NCBI RefSeq assembly: GCF_004777465.1
Contig: NZ_CP038462.1
Coordinates: forward strand, 1,674,001-1,738,000
Length of the DNA: 64,000 nucleotides
DNA from: Nocardioides daphniae
Lineage (GTDB): Bacteria; Actinomycetota; Actinomycetes; Propionibacteriales; Nocardioidaceae
Direction of reading: 5' to 3'
Both the position numbers and the translations under genes were made by a program. The notes below the pieces were generated by a model. That model saw only the letters and a program-made list of their open reading frames with translations. It did not search any database and had not been told where the DNA came from. Positions 31,882 to 42,462 of this stretch are shown here, in pieces. Each line of letters opens with the position of its first letter. The stretch's first letter is position 1.

Positions 31882-34181
31882 ATGGTCGAGGACAACCGCG
31901 CAGCAGTCGAACGGCCCCGCCCCGCCGACAACGGGACGACCGGTCGTTCCATGCGTGCGCGCCTGGCCCGGATCGGCAACCGCAGCCAGTCCGGCAACCC
32001 GGTCCTCGAGCCGTTGTTCAGGGCGGTGCGGACCAACCACCCCAAGGCCGACCTGGCCCTGCTGGAGCGGGCGTACCGCACCGCCGAGCGGCTGCACGCG
32101 CCGCAGAAGCGCAAGAGCGGCGACCCCTACATCACCCACCCGCTGGCGGTCACGACCATCCTGGCGGAGATCGGCATGACCGAGCCGGTGCTCGTCGCGG
32201 CCCTGCTGCACGACACCGTCGAGGACACGCCGTACACGCTCGAGGAGCTCACCGCCGAGTTCGGCGAGGAGGTCGCCGCCCTCGTCGACGGCGTCACCAA
32301 GCTCGACAAGGTCCAGTACGGCGCGGCGGCGCAGTCCGAGACGATCCGCAAGATGATCGTGGCGATGTCCAAGGACATCCGCGTGCTCGTGATCAAGCTG
32401 GCCGACCGCCTGCACAACATGCGCACGCTGCGCTACGTGCCCCAGGCGAGCCAGGAGCGCACGTCGCGCGAGACGCTCGACATCTACGCGCCGCTGGCCC
32501 ACCGGCTCGGCATGAACACTCTCAAGTGGGAGCTGGAGGACCTCGCGTTCGCCACGCTGCACCCGAAGATCTACGACGAGATCGTGCGGCTGGTCGCCGA
32601 GCGTGCGCCGTCGCGCGACCAGTTCCTGGCCCAGGTGATCGCCCAGGTCGAGCAGGACCTGCGCGACGCCAAGATCAAGGCGAAGGTCACGGGTCGGCCG
32701 AAGCACTACTACTCGATCTACCAGAAGATGATCGTCGGAGGTCGTGACTTCTCCGAGATCTACGACCTGGTGGGCATCCGCGTCCTCGTCGACGACGACC
32801 GTGACTGCTACGCGGTGATGGGCGTCCTGCACGGCCGCTGGAACCCGGTCCTCGGCCGCTTCAAGGACTACGTCGCGATGCCGAAGTTCAACATGTACCA
32901 GTCGCTGCACACGACGGTGATCGGCCCGACCGGCAAGCCGGTGGAGATCCAGATCCGCACCTTCGCGATGCACCGCCGCGCCGAGTACGGCGTCGCCGCG
33001 CACTGGAAGTACAAGGAGGACTCGCGCACCGGCGTCGACACCGACCGCCAGGCCGACAAGGACGACATGGCCTGGCTGCGCCAGCTCATGGACTGGCAGA
33101 GCGACGTCGAGGACCCGGGCGAGTTCCTGGACTCGCTGCGCTTCGAGATCAACCGCGCCGAGGTCTACGTCTTCACGCCCCGCGGTGACGTGATCGCGCT
33201 GCCCACGGGTGCCACGCCGATCGACTTCGCCTACGCCGTGCACACCGACGTCGGGCACCACACGATCGGTGCCCGGGTCAACGGACGCCTGGTGCCGCTC
33301 GAGTCGACCCTCGACAACGGTGACGTGGTGGAGGTCTTCACCTCCAAGGCGTCGACCGCCGGGCCCTCGCGCGACTGGCTCAACTTCGTCAAGTCGCAGC
33401 GCGCCCGCTCCAAGATCCGTCAGTGGTTCACCAAGGAGCGCCGCGAGGAGGCGATCGAGCGCGGCAAGGACGCCATCGCCAAGATGATGCGCAAGAGGGC
33501 CTGCCGCTCAAGCGCCTGCTCTCGCACGACTCCCTGACCCAGGTCGCCGAGCACTTCAAGCTCGCCGACGTCACCGCGCTTTACGCGGCGGTGGGGGAGC
33601 ACAACCTGTCCGCCCAGGCCGTGGTCCAGCGCGTCCTCCAGCTCCACGGTGGCACCGAGGGCGCCGCCGAGGACATGGCCGAGGCCGTCACCATCACCGG
33701 CCGCCGCAACCGGCCGAAGCAGCCGTCGCCCACCGAGAGCGGCGTAGTCGTCCAGGGCAGCAGCGACGTGTGGGTCAAGCTGGCCAAGTGCTGTACCCCG
33801 GTGCCGCCGGACGAGATCCTCGGCTTCGTGACCAAGGGCGGTGGCGTCTCGGTCCACCGCAAGGACTGCACCAACGCGGGCGACCTCGAGGCGCAGTCGG
33901 AGCGGCTCATCGACGTGGAGTGGGAGCCCAACTCCCAGAGCACCTTCCTGGTCAACATCCAGGTCGAGGCGCTGGACCGGGCCCGGCTGCTCTCCGACAT
34001 CACGATGGCGCTGGCCGACACGCACGTCAACATCCTCAGCGCGACGCTGCAGACGACGCGCGACCGGGTCGCGAAGAGCCGCTTCACCTTCGAGATGGCC
34101 GACGCCACGCACCTCGACAACGTGCTGCGTGCCGTACGAGGCGTGCCCGGCGTCTTCGACGCCTACCGCGTCACGCAGTAA
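31882..34181 (+). CDS. relA: bifunctional (p)ppGpp synthetase/hydrolase Rel (one frame break)
   Basis: The stringent-response enzyme, about 766 residues when rejoined. The HD hydrolase domain ([28 protein letters not shown]) and synthetase domain ([33 protein letters not shown]) are both intact; RFKD is the RxKD form typical of bifunctional enzymes. TGS ([20 protein letters not shown]), a helical and zinc-finger-like region ([15 protein letters not shown]) and ACT follow. A base is missing near 33495: the first frame stops at 33537 while [14 protein letters not shown] resumes in another. If real, the break would leave the catalytic half plus TGS but remove the regulatory half; given the other breaks, an error is more likely. 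Confidence 0.93.
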
Positions 34182-34206
34182 CCGCCCCGCCCGCGTCGCC
34201 AGCACG

Positions 34207-34245
34207 ACGAAGCCGCCGCTCCCCGAGGGGGAACGGCGGCTTCGT
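34207..34245. terminator. bidirectional terminator, rel / DUF349 gene
   Basis: ACGAAGCCGCCG / CGGCGGCTTCGT with TCCCC / GGGGA inside: a long stem between the convergent rel and DUF349-protein genes. Confidence 0.8.
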
Positions 34246-34263
34246 GCGTACGAGGACCGGGGA

Positions 34264-35502
34264 TCAGCCCGAGAACTCCTCCGAGGCCTTGCGGGCCATG
34301 TCGAGGAAGGCCTGGCGCGAGGCCAGGTTCTCCTCCAGCTCCTTGACCTTGCGGTCGTCGCCGGCGGCCCTCGCCTTGTCGAGCTTCGCCTGCAGGTCGT
34401 CGATGGCGGCCTGCAGCTTGCCGATCATGTCGTCGGCGCGGGCCGACTTCTCCGGGTCGGTACGACGCCACTGCTCGTCCTCGACGCCCCGGATGGCCTG
34501 CTCGACCTTGCGCAGGCGTCCCTCGAGGTCCTTGATCCGGTCGCGGGGGACCTTGCCGGCCTCGTCCCAGCGGTCCGCGATGTCGCGGAAGGCGGCCTTG
34601 GCAGCCTCGACGTCGGTCACGGGCAGCAGGGCCTCGGCCTCGGCCAGCAGGCCCTCCTTCACGACCGCGTTGTCGGCGAACTCGGCGTCGAGCGCCGCGT
34701 TGGCCGCGTCACGGGCACCGAAGAAGGCGTCCTGCGCGCCGCGGAACCGCTTCCACAGCTTCTCCTCGTGCTCACGCGGGGCGGGGCCGGCGGCCTTCCA
34801 CTCGCGCATCAGGTCACGGAAACGGCCCGAGGTCGGGCCCCAGTCCGTGTTGTCGGCGAGTGCCTCGGCCTCCTGGGCCAGGCGCTCCTTCACGGCGCGG
34901 GCGGCGTCGCGCTTCTCGTGCTGCTCGGCGAAGTGCGCCTTGCGGTGGCGGGTGTACGTGGTGCGCGCGCCGGAGAAGCGGCGCCACAGCTGGTCGTCGG
35001 CGGCCTTGTCGAGACGGGGGAGTGCCTTCCACTCCTCGAGGAGGTCGCGCAGCCGGTTGGCGCCGTCGCGCCAGTTGCTGCTCTCGGCGAGGGCCTCGGC
35101 CTCGGCGACGATCCGCTCCTTCGCGACCTTCGACTCCGCGGTGCGCGCCGCACGCTCGGCACGGCGTGCCTCACGCTGCGTGGCGATGACCGGGCCGAGG
35201 GCGTCCAGCCGGGCGATCAGCCCGTCGAGGTCACCGACGGCGTTGGCCCCGGTCACCTGCTCGCGCACGGTCTTGACGGCCGCGACGGCCTCCTCGGGCG
35301 ACATCTTCGCCGCGTTCACGCGCTGGACCAGCAGCTGCACCTCGAACTCGAGGCTGGCGAAGCGCTCCACGAAAAACGCCAACGCCTCCTCGTGGGTCTT
35401 GTCGGGGTAGGAGCCGACGGCCCGTTCCCCGGTGCTGGTCTTCACGAAAACGGTGCCGTCCTCGGCCACGCGGCCCCACTCGGACTGCTTCTCAGCGCTC
35501 AT
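34264..35502 (-). CDS. DUF349 repeat protein
   Basis: A 412-residue, highly charged, almost entirely helical protein. Three DUF349-type repeats can be aligned: NRLRDLLEEWKALPRLDKAA, then GRFRDLMREWKAAGPAPREH, then AAFRDIADRWDEAGKVPRDR, each preceded by a segment like AEAEALA. A coiled-coil tail from about residue 365 follows. There is no signal peptide, membrane segment or catalytic motif. Function unknown; the repeats suggest a scaffold or nucleoprotein role. The convergent position next to rel is common in actinobacteria but the functional link is unproven. Confidence 0.8.
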   Translation of the reverse strand: MSAEKQSEWGRVAEDGTVFVKTSTGERAVGSYPDKTHEEALAFFVERFASLEFEVQLLVQRVNAAKMSPEEAVAAVKTVREQVTGANAVGDLDGLIARLDALGPVIATQREARRAERAARTAESKVAKERIVAEAEALAESSNWRDGANRLRDLLEEWKALPRLDKAADDQLWRRFSGARTTYTRHRKAHFAEQHEKRDAARAVKERLAQEAEALADNTDWGPTSGRFRDLMREWKAAGPAPREHEEKLWKRFRGAQDAFFGARDAANAALDAEFADNAVVKEGLLAEAEALLPVTDVEAAKAAFRDIADRWDEAGKVPRDRIKDLEGRLRKVEQAIRGVEDEQWRRTDPEKSARADDMIGKLQAAIDDLQAKLDKARAAGDDRKVKELEENLASRQAFLDMARKASEEFSG

Positions 35503-35539
35503 GGTCGCCCATGCTAGTCACTCGGGGTGGAAGGCTCGG

Positions 35540-35545
35540 TAGGCT
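35540..35545 (+). promoter_or_regulatory. TAGGCT -10 element of the MBL-hydrolase gene
   Basis: Lies in the 107-base divergent gap with the DUF349 gene. It predicts a leader of about 60 bases before the GTG at 35610. Confidence 0.35.
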
Positions 35546-35609
35546 GACTGCCTGCCAGCCCCGATCCGGGGCTCCAGACGCCCGATCCGACGAACTGAAG
35601 GTCACCCAC

Positions 35610-36332
35610 GTGTTCATCGCCGGCTTCCCCGCAGGTCCTTGGGGAACCAACTGCTACGTCATCTCCACCGGCCCCGGCAACGAGTGCGTGGTGGTCGATC
35701 CGGGGAAGGACGCGGCCGCCGGAGTGACCGACGTCGTGCGCGAGCACAAGCTCAAGCCGGTGTCGGTGCTCGTGACGCACGGCCACATCGACCACATGTG
35801 GTGCGTGGCCCCGGTGGCCGGCACCTACGACGCGACGGCGTGGATCCACCCCAGTGACCGCCACCTGCTCAGCGACCCGATGGCCGGCATGTCGCGGGAG
35901 ACCACCCAGATGCTGCTCGGCGGCAACTACGAGTGGGCCGAGCCCGACGACGTGCGCGAGCTCGCCGACGCGCAGACCCTGGAGCTGGCCGGCCTGGAGT
36001 TCGTCGTGGACCACACGCCGGGCCACACCCAGGGGTCGGTCACCTTCCGCACGCCCTACGGCGCGAGTGGGGGCAACGCTGACATCTCCCAGGTGATGTT
36101 CTCCGGCGACCTGCTCTTCGCCGGCTCCATCGGTCGCACGGACCTGCCCGGTGGCGACCACCCCACGATCCTGCGCAGCCTGCGCGACAAGGTGCTGACC
36201 CTCGACGACGACGTCGTCGTGCTGCCCGGCCACGGCGAGCAGACGTCCATCGGTCGCGAGCGCGTCACCAACCCGTACCTGCTGGACCTGATGGACTCCG
36301 GCGACACCGACCGAGTCACCCGAGGACTGTGA
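35610..36332 (+). CDS. MBL-fold metallo-hydrolase (glyoxalase II-like)
   Basis: A 240-residue metallo-beta-lactamase-fold hydrolase. The metal ligands are present: THGHIDHMW, HTPGHTQGSVTF, FSGDLLFAGSIGRTDLPGGD and VLPGHGEQT. This is the glyoxalase II-type pattern, but the long specificity domain of true GloB is absent. Thioester hydrolysis is possible; the substrate is unknown. The GTG at 35610 is used since it begins the family's FIAGFPAGPWGTNCY. Its stop overlaps the hisS ATG (TGATG), indicating co-translation. Confidence 0.85.
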   Translation: MFIAGFPAGPWGTNCYVISTGPGNECVVVDPGKDAAAGVTDVVREHKLKPVSVLVTHGHIDHMWCVAPVAGTYDATAWIHPSDRHLLSDPMAGMSRETTQMLLGGNYEWAEPDDVRELADAQTLELAGLEFVVDHTPGHTQGSVTFRTPYGASGGNADISQVMFSGDLLFAGSIGRTDLPGGDHPTILRSLRDKVLTLDDDVVVLPGHGEQTSIGRERVTNPYLLDLMDSGDTDRVTRGL

Positions 36333-37687
36333 TGAGCAAGCCCCGCCCGCTGAGCGGGTTCCCCGAGTTCCTGCCTGCCCAGCGCAGCGTCGAGGTGGAG
36401 GTCCTCCGGACGCTGTCGCGCACCTTCGAGCTGCACGGTTTCACGGGCATCGAGACCCGCGCCGTCGAGCCGATGGATCAGCTGCTGCGCAAGGGGGACA
36501 CCTCCAAGGAGGTCTACGTCCTCAAGCGCCTGCAGGACACCGAGGCGGGCAAGGACGCCGGGATGGGTCTGCACTTCGACCTGACCGTCCCGTTCGCCCG
36601 CTACGTCCTGGAGAACGCCGGCAAGCTCGAGTTCCCCTTCCGGCGCTACCAGATCCAGAAGGTCTGGCGGGGCGAGCGTCCGCAGGAGGGCCGTTTCCGC
36701 GAGTTCACCCAGGCCGACATCGACATCGTCGGCCAGGGCGAGCTGCCGTTCCACCACGACGTCGAGGTCACCCGGGTGATGCTCGAGGCCTTGTCGCAGC
36801 TGACCTTCCTGCCCGGCTTCCGGCTCCAGGTCAACAACCGCAAGCTCCTCCAGGGCTTCTACGTCGGGCTCGAGCTGGCCGACACCGACGAGGCGATGCG
36901 CCTGGTCGACAAGCTCGACAAGCTGCCCGAGGAGAAGGTCCGCGAGATGCTCGTGGCCGAGGCCGGCCTGAGCGACGAGCAGGCCGACAAGGTGCTCGGA
37001 CTGGCGCGGATCTGCACGCCCGACGACTCCTTCGTCGAGCAGGTGCGCGCCCTCGGCGTCGAGCACGAGCTCCTGACCCAGGGGCTCGACGAGCTCGCCG
37101 CCCTGATGCGCGCCTGCCAGGACATCGTGACTGACACCGTGCGCATCGAGGCCGACCTCAAGATCGCCCGAGGCCTGGACTACTACACCGGCACGGTCTT
37201 CGAGACCCGCCTCGACGGCTACGAGTCGCTCGGCTCGATCTGCTCCGGTGGGCGCTACGACGCCCTGGCCACCGACGGCCGTACGACGTACCCCGGCGTC
37301 GGCATCTCGCTCGGCGTCAGCCGCGTCCTGGTGCCGCTGCTCAGCAAGGGCCACCTGGTCGCCGACCGCCAGGTGCCCAGCGCCGTCCTGGTCGCCCTGA
37401 CCGACGAGGAGTCGCGGGCCGGGTCGACCGCCGTCGCCACGGCCCTGCGTACTCGCGGCGTGCCGTGCGAGGTCGCGGCCACGGCGAGCAAGTTCGGCAA
37501 GCAGATCAGGTTTGCGGAACGCCGCGGAATCCCGTACGTCTGGTTCACCCAGGCCGACGGTTCGCACCAGGTCAAGGACATCCGCTCGGGAGACCAGGTC
37601 GCTGCCGATCCGGCGACCTGGACCCCACCCACCGAGGACCTGCGCCCGCAGGTCGTCACGCACATCCCCCAGAAGGAGATCCAGTGA
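36332..37687 (+). CDS. hisS: histidyl-tRNA synthetase
   Basis: 451 residues. Class II synthetase with [15 protein letters not shown] at the start, [13 protein letters not shown], motif 2 [20 protein letters not shown], the histidine-binding [12 protein letters not shown] and motif 3 [11 protein letters not shown], followed by the anticodon-binding domain. The ATG at 36332 overlaps the stop of the MBL gene; the GTG at 36329 would overlap more and adds only one residue. Its own stop overlaps the aspS start by 4 bases. Confidence 0.95.
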   Translation: MSKPRPLSGFPEFLPAQRSVEVEVLRTLSRTFELHGFTGIETRAVEPMDQLLRKGDTSKEVYVLKRLQDTEAGKDAGMGLHFDLTVPFARYVLENAGKLEFPFRRYQIQKVWRGERPQEGRFREFTQADIDIVGQGELPFHHDVEVTRVMLEALSQLTFLPGFRLQVNNRKLLQGFYVGLELADTDEAMRLVDKLDKLPEEKVREMLVAEAGLSDEQADKVLGLARICTPDDSFVEQVRALGVEHELLTQGLDELAALMRACQDIVTDTVRIEADLKIARGLDYYTGTVFETRLDGYESLGSICSGGRYDALATDGRTTYPGVGISLGVSRVLVPLLSKGHLVADRQVPSAVLVALTDEESRAGSTAVATALRTRGVPCEVAATASKFGKQIRFAERRGIPYVWFTQADGSHQVKDIRSGDQVAADPATWTPPTEDLRPQVVTHIPQKEIQ

Positions 37688-39475
37688 TCCGCACCCATGA
37701 CGCCGGCGCCCTGCGCGTCGAGCACGTCGGCCAGACCGTCACCCTCGCCGGGTGGGTGGCCCGTCGTCGCGATCACGGAGGCGTGGCCTTCCTGGATCTG
37801 CGTGAGGCCAGCGGGGTTGTCCAGGTCGTCGTCCGCGACGAGGCCGTGGCGCACAGCCTGCGCAACGAGTTCTGCCTGAAGGTCACCGGCGAGGTGGTCG
37901 CCCGCACGGCCGACAACGTCAACCCCAACCTGGCCACCGGTGAGGTCGAGGTCGTTGCTGCCGACATCGAGGTGCTCAACACCTCCGCGCCGCTGCCGTT
38001 CCCGATCGACGACGCTGCTGCCTCGAAGGGCGGTGAGGTGGGGGAGGAGACGCGTCTGAAGTACCGCTACCTCGACCTGCGACGCTCGGAGCCCCAGCGC
38101 CTGCTGCGCCTGCGCAGCAAGGTCAACAAGGCGATGCGCGACGTGCTCGACCGCCACGACTTCGTCGAGGTCGAGACGCCCACGCTGACCCGCTCCACGC
38201 CCGAGGGCGCCCGCGACTTCCTGGTGCCTGCGCGCCTCCACCCCGGCAGCTGGTACGCCCTGCCGCAGAGCCCCCAGCTCTTCAAGCAGCTCCTGATGGT
38301 CGGCGGCCTGGAGCGCTACTACCAGATCGCGCGGTGCTACCGCGACGAGGACTTCCGTGCCGACCGGCAGCCGGAGTTCACCCAGCTCGACATCGAGATG
38401 TCCTTCGTCGACCAGGACGACGTCATCGCGCTGATGGAGGAGATCCTCGTCCAGGTCTGGGCCCAGGCGGGTCACGAGATCTCGACGCCGCTGCCGCGGA
38501 TCACCTACGCGGACGCGATGGCACGGTTCGGCTCCGACAAGCCCGACCTCCGCATGGGCCAGGAGCTCGTCGACTGCACCGCGTACTTCGCCGACACCAC
38601 CTTCCGCGTCTTCCAGGCTCCCTACGTCGGTGCCGTGGTCATGCCGGGTGGCGCCTCGCAGCCGCGTCGTCAGTTCGACGCGTGGCAGGAGTGGGCCAAG
38701 CAGCGTGGCGCCAAGGGCCTGGCCTACGTCACCGTCTCGGCCGAGGGTGAGCTCGGCGGCCCCGTCGCCAAGAACCTCTCCGACGTCGAGAAGGCGGGGC
38801 TCGCAGCCCACACGGGGCGCTGAGCCGGGCGACTGCATCTTCTTCGCCGCCGGCGGCGCCAAGGCCAGCCGCGCGCTGCTCGGTGCCGCCCGCCTGGAGA
38901 TCGGTCGTCGCTGTGGCCTGATCGACGAGTCGACCTTCGCCTTCACCTGGGTCGTCGACGCACCGCTCTTCGAGCCGGCCGACGACGCGGTCGCCTCGGG
39001 TGACGTGGCCGTGGGTGCAGGTGCCTGGACCGCCGTCCACCACGCCTTCACCTCGCCGAAGCCGGAGTTCATGGACTCCCTCGAGCAGGACCCGGGCGCG
39101 GCCCTGGCCTACGCGTACGACATCGTCTGCAACGGCTCCGAGCTGGGTGGCGGGTCGATCCGTATCCACCGCGAGGACCTGCAGAAGCGCGTCTTCGACA
39201 TCATGGGCATCACGCCGGAGGAGGCCGACGAGAAGTTCGGCTTCCTGCTCGACGCCTTCAAGTTCGGCGCGCCACCGCACGGCGGCATCGCGCTGGGCCT
39301 CGACCGCGTGGTCGCGATCCTGGGCGGTGCCGACTCGATCCGCGACGTGATCGCGTTCCCGAAGTCGGGCGGCGGCTTCGACCCGCTCACCGCGGCACCG
39401 GCCCCGATCACCGAGCAGCAGCGCGCCGAGGCGGGCGTGGACGCCACCCCGGAGGAGATCGTGTCCGAAGCGTGA
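37684..39475 (+). CDS. aspS: aspartyl-tRNA synthetase (one frame break)
   Basis: About 596 residues when rejoined, normal for the bacterial type. OB-fold anticodon domain ([18 protein letters not shown]), motif 2 [19 protein letters not shown], a GAD insertion and motif 3 [11 protein letters not shown]. The first frame stops at 38823; one extra G at 38814-38817 explains this, and [13 protein letters not shown] continues in the other frame to 39475. As the gene is essential, the break is almost certainly a sequence error. GTG start overlaps hisS. Confidence 0.95.
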
Positions 39476-39544
39476 TCTTATCGAGATCTAGAGGCTGATT
39501 CGTGCTAGGCCGAGACCGGATCGTTACTCGCCGCTAGTGCTCAA

Positions 39545-39641
39545 CGCTGTCATTCCCACCTAGAGTTTTGGCTTGTGACTCGGGCTGTTCGCCCTGGTCG
39601 TTGTGTGTCACAAACAAGGCTCAGAGGTGGGAATGACAGCG
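39545..39641. promoter_or_regulatory. 17-bp inverted repeat covering the permease RBS and start codon
   Basis: CGCTGTCATTCCCACCT (39545-39561) and its exact reverse complement (39625-39641) are 63 bases apart. The right arm contains the SD (AGGTGGG) and ATG (39633) of the first transporter gene, so a transcript containing both arms could hide its ribosome binding site. A second, inner inverted repeat TTGTGAC / GTCACAA (39573-39579, 39607-39613) could nest in the loop. It may act as RNA switch or as operator. No transposase or other mobile-element feature is present. Confidence 0.6.
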
Positions 39642-40637
39642 CCAAGCAGTGAACTCGAGAGCCACCTTCCTCGCGCGTCGGAGGGGTCGCTTCTCGAGGT
39701 GCAGTCGGTGGAGAGCAAGTCGCCGATGCAGTTGGCCAAGGCTCGCTTCCTGAAGGACAAGCTCTCGATGGCGGCCCTGGCCGTGGTGACGTTCTTCGTC
39801 GTCGCCGCGATCCTCGCGCCGCTCTTCGTCTGGCTCGACTGGATCGACCCCTACTCGTCGAACCAGCAGCTGCTCGACGAGTTCGGCCTGCCAAAGGGCG
39901 CCTGGGGCGGCATCACCTCTGAACACTGGCTCGGCGTCGAGCCGGGTCTGGGCCGCGACTCGCTCGCCCGCATGTGGTACGGCGTGACCTTCTCGCTGGG
40001 CATCGCCCTCTCGGCCACCATCATCGCCGTCCTGCTGGGCGTCGTGGTCGGTATCGTCTCCGGTGTGGCAGGTGGCTGGGTCGACGCCATCCTGGGTCGC
40101 ATCATCGACCTGACCCTGGCCTTCCCGCAGACCCTCATGCTGCTGGCGCTCAACGTTGTGGCCATCGCCTTCATCGTGGAGGTGGTGGGGGTCCCCAAGG
40201 GCAACGCCGCGCAGTCGGTCTACGTGATCACGGTCCTCGGCGCCTTCGGCTGGACCGGCATCGCCCGCATCGTGCGCGGTCAGGTCCTCTCCCTGCGCGA
40301 GCGGGAGTTCGTGCACGCAGCGACGCTCTTGGGCGCCTCCCGCAGCCGCATCTACTTCCGCGAGATCCTGCCCAACCTGTGGGCGCCGATCCTCGTGCAG
40401 TTCACGCTGATCATGCCGGCGTTCGTCTCGGCCGAGGCCGCGCTGAGCTACCTGCAGGTCAGCATCAAGCCGCCGACCCCGACGCTGGGCAACGTCCTCT
40501 TCGACGCCCTGCGCAACGCGGAGACGGCGCCGGTCTACTTCTTCGCCCCCGCCATCCTGATCGCTGCGCTGGTCGTGTCGTTCAACCTTCTCGGTGACGG
40601 ACTGCGAGACGCGCTCGACCCGAAGTCGGACCGCTGA
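39633..40637 (+). CDS. peptide ABC transporter permease (DppC/OppC-like)
   Basis: A 334-residue membrane permease. A cytoplasmic N-terminus of about 50 residues is followed by six predicted helices and the EAA loop, here REFVHAATLLGASRSRIYFREILPN, which docks to the ATPases. An N-terminal OppC_N-like segment (LAKARFLKDKLSMAALAVV) places it in the C subunit group. The ATG at 39633 is chosen because AGGTGGG precedes it; an upstream in-frame GTG at 39603 has no SD. First gene of the five-gene peptide transporter. Confidence 0.9.
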   Translation: MTAPSSELESHLPRASEGSLLEVQSVESKSPMQLAKARFLKDKLSMAALAVVTFFVVAAILAPLFVWLDWIDPYSSNQQLLDEFGLPKGAWGGITSEHWLGVEPGLGRDSLARMWYGVTFSLGIALSATIIAVLLGVVVGIVSGVAGGWVDAILGRIIDLTLAFPQTLMLLALNVVAIAFIVEVVGVPKGNAAQSVYVITVLGAFGWTGIARIVRGQVLSLREREFVHAATLLGASRSRIYFREILPNLWAPILVQFTLIMPAFVSAEAALSYLQVSIKPPTPTLGNVLFDALRNAETAPVYFFAPAILIAALVVSFNLLGDGLRDALDPKSDR

Positions 40638-40679
40638 GGCCCGGCCCCACAGACCTCGCCGGTGCCCACCGGTGACAGT

Positions 40680-40696
40680 GGCGCAGTCCCTGCGCC
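40680..40696 (+). other. small hairpin before the binding-protein gene
   Basis: GGCGCAG-TCC-CTGCGCC, ending 6 bases before the strong SD AAGGAGGA of the substrate-binding protein. It may stabilise the downstream mRNA end or slightly attenuate. Confidence 0.4.
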
Positions 40697-40714
40697 GCCC
40701 CCAAGGAGGAATCA

Positions 40715-42433
40715 ATGGTTAGCAAGTTCAGGAGAGCACTCTCCGTCGGCGCCGCCGGCGTGCTCGGTCTGACCCTGGCCGCGTGCGGCGGTGGGGACAG
40801 CTCCGACGCGGGCGACAACACCTTGACGGTGCTCCACCACACCCCGTACGAGAGCGCTGACCCGCAGCGCATCTACTACGGCGTGCAGATCGCCCACTAC
40901 CGCCGCCTCTTCTACCGCGGCCTGCTGGCGTTCCCGATGTCCGAGGACGAGAAGGAAGGCTCCACCCCGGTGCCCGACCTCGCCACCGACACCGGCACGT
41001 CCAGCGAGGGCGGCAAGGTCTGGAAGTTCACGCTGAAGGAAGGCGTGAAGTGGGAGGACGGCTCGGACATCACGTGTGAGGACGTCAAGTACGGCACCTC
41101 GCGCGTGTTCGCCAACGACGTCATCACCGGTGGACCGAACTACACCCTGAGCTACCTGGACATCCCCACCGACAAGAAGGGTCAGCCCGTTTACAAGGGC
41201 CCCTACTCGGGCAAGGGCCAGGAGTTCTTCGACAAGGCCGTCACCTGCGACGACCGCACCGTCACCTTCCGGTTCAACAAGCCGTGGGCCGACTTCCCGC
41301 TGGCCATCGCCGGCATGATGATGGCGGACCCCTACAAGGAGGCCTTCGACGAGGGCGCCAAGTCCCAGTGGAAGGTCCTCTCCAACGGTCCTTACAAGGT
41401 CGAGGGCGGCACCTGGTCGAAGAACAAGGGTGCGACCCTCGTTCGCAACGAGGAGTACGACGCCTCGACCGACGAGCCGGACAAGCTCCGCAAGGCGCTC
41501 CCGGACAAGATCGAGATGGTCGTCGACCCGTCCGACACCGCGGGTGAGCTCTTCAACGACCGCCTGATCAAGGACTCGCCGAAGGACCAGCGCTCGATCA
41601 CGATCGCCCGCGTGGCCCCGAACCAGTTCCCGAAGATCAAGGGTGACGTCGAGGACCGCTACGTCAACACCCTCTCGCCGTACACCAGCTACCTGGTGCC
41701 GAACGCCAAGCGCCTGACGGACGTCAACGTCCGCCGTGCCCTGGCCGCCGCGCTCGACGCCGAGGGCTACGTCACCGCTCTGGGTGGCGAGCGTGCCGCC
41801 GAGACGTCGTCGAACATCATCAACCCGACCGTTCCCGGCTGGGCCGAGCTCGACGCCTTCAGCACCGACAAGGCCGGCGACCCCGCCGCTGCCAAGAAGC
41901 TGCTGCAGCAGGCCGGCGTGAAGACGCCGTACCCGATCACCCTCGGCTACATGGCCAGCCCCACCAATGACAAGGCCATGGCCGTCATCAAGGAGGGCTG
42001 GGACAAGGCTGGCTTCAAGACCACGCTGGAGCCCCTGGGCGACACGTACTACGACGTCATCTCCAAGCCGGACGACGAGTACGACGTCACCTGGGCCGGC
42101 TGGGGTGCTGACTGGCCGTCGGCCATGACCGTCCTCCCGCCGCTGTTCGACAGCCGCCCGAACTTCTCGCCCACCACGTGTGGTCAGGACTACGGCTGCT
42201 ACCAGAGCAACGAGTTCGAGAAGCTGGTCGACGAGGCGGCGAACGCGTCCGACCTCGAGAGCCAGGTCTCGTCCCTGCAGGCTGCCAACGAGGTCCTCGC
42301 GAAGGACGTCGCCTACATCCCGCTGGACGTCACCAAGTTCAACTGGCTCTACGGATCCAAGGTGACCGGCTTCACCACCACGCCGGCTTCGAGCTCGTAC
42401 CCCGAGATCGGCCTGATCGGCGTCGAGGACTGA
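40715..42433 (+). CDS. peptide ABC transporter substrate-binding lipoprotein
   Basis: A 572-residue extracytoplasmic binding protein of family 5 (OppA/DppA). A lipoprotein signal with lipobox LTLAAC at about residues 19-24 would anchor it through Cys. Family features: RRLFYRGLLAFP near the start, GVKWEDGSDITCEDVKYGTSR, VNVRRALAAALDAEGYV and the late WAGWGADWPSAM. It is strongly expressed by appearance (AAGGAGGA SD, hairpins on both sides). Placed between the two permease genes, an unusual order for such operons. Confidence 0.93.
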   Translation: MVSKFRRALSVGAAGVLGLTLAACGGGDSSDAGDNTLTVLHHTPYESADPQRIYYGVQIAHYRRLFYRGLLAFPMSEDEKEGSTPVPDLATDTGTSSEGGKVWKFTLKEGVKWEDGSDITCEDVKYGTSRVFANDVITGGPNYTLSYLDIPTDKKGQPVYKGPYSGKGQEFFDKAVTCDDRTVTFRFNKPWADFPLAIAGMMMADPYKEAFDEGAKSQWKVLSNGPYKVEGGTWSKNKGATLVRNEEYDASTDEPDKLRKALPDKIEMVVDPSDTAGELFNDRLIKDSPKDQRSITIARVAPNQFPKIKGDVEDRYVNTLSPYTSYLVPNAKRLTDVNVRRALAAALDAEGYVTALGGERAAETSSNIINPTVPGWAELDAFSTDKAGDPAAAKKLLQQAGVKTPYPITLGYMASPTNDKAMAVIKEGWDKAGFKTTLEPLGDTYYDVISKPDDEYDVTWAGWGADWPSAMTVLPPLFDSRPNFSPTTCGQDYGCYQSNEFEKLVDEAANASDLESQVSSLQAANEVLAKDVAYIPLDVTKFNWLYGSKVTGFTTTPASSSYPEIGLIGVED

Positions 42434-42462
42434 GCCACCGGCTCATGAAGTAGTTCTCACCC

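Noticed and set aside
31375..33261. A 628-codon minus-strand open frame
   Set aside because: Antisense to apt and rel, both unmistakable on the plus strand.
33480..33540. Programmed frameshift in rel, or real truncation to a regulatory-domain-less enzyme
   Set aside because: No slippery sequence or stimulatory structure is obvious and many unrelated genes in the window have the same kind of break; an error is the simpler explanation.
39545..39641. Terminal inverted repeats of a small transposable element (MITE)
   Set aside because: Only one copy is seen, no target-site duplication flanks it, and the right arm is the functional RBS and start codon of a gene.
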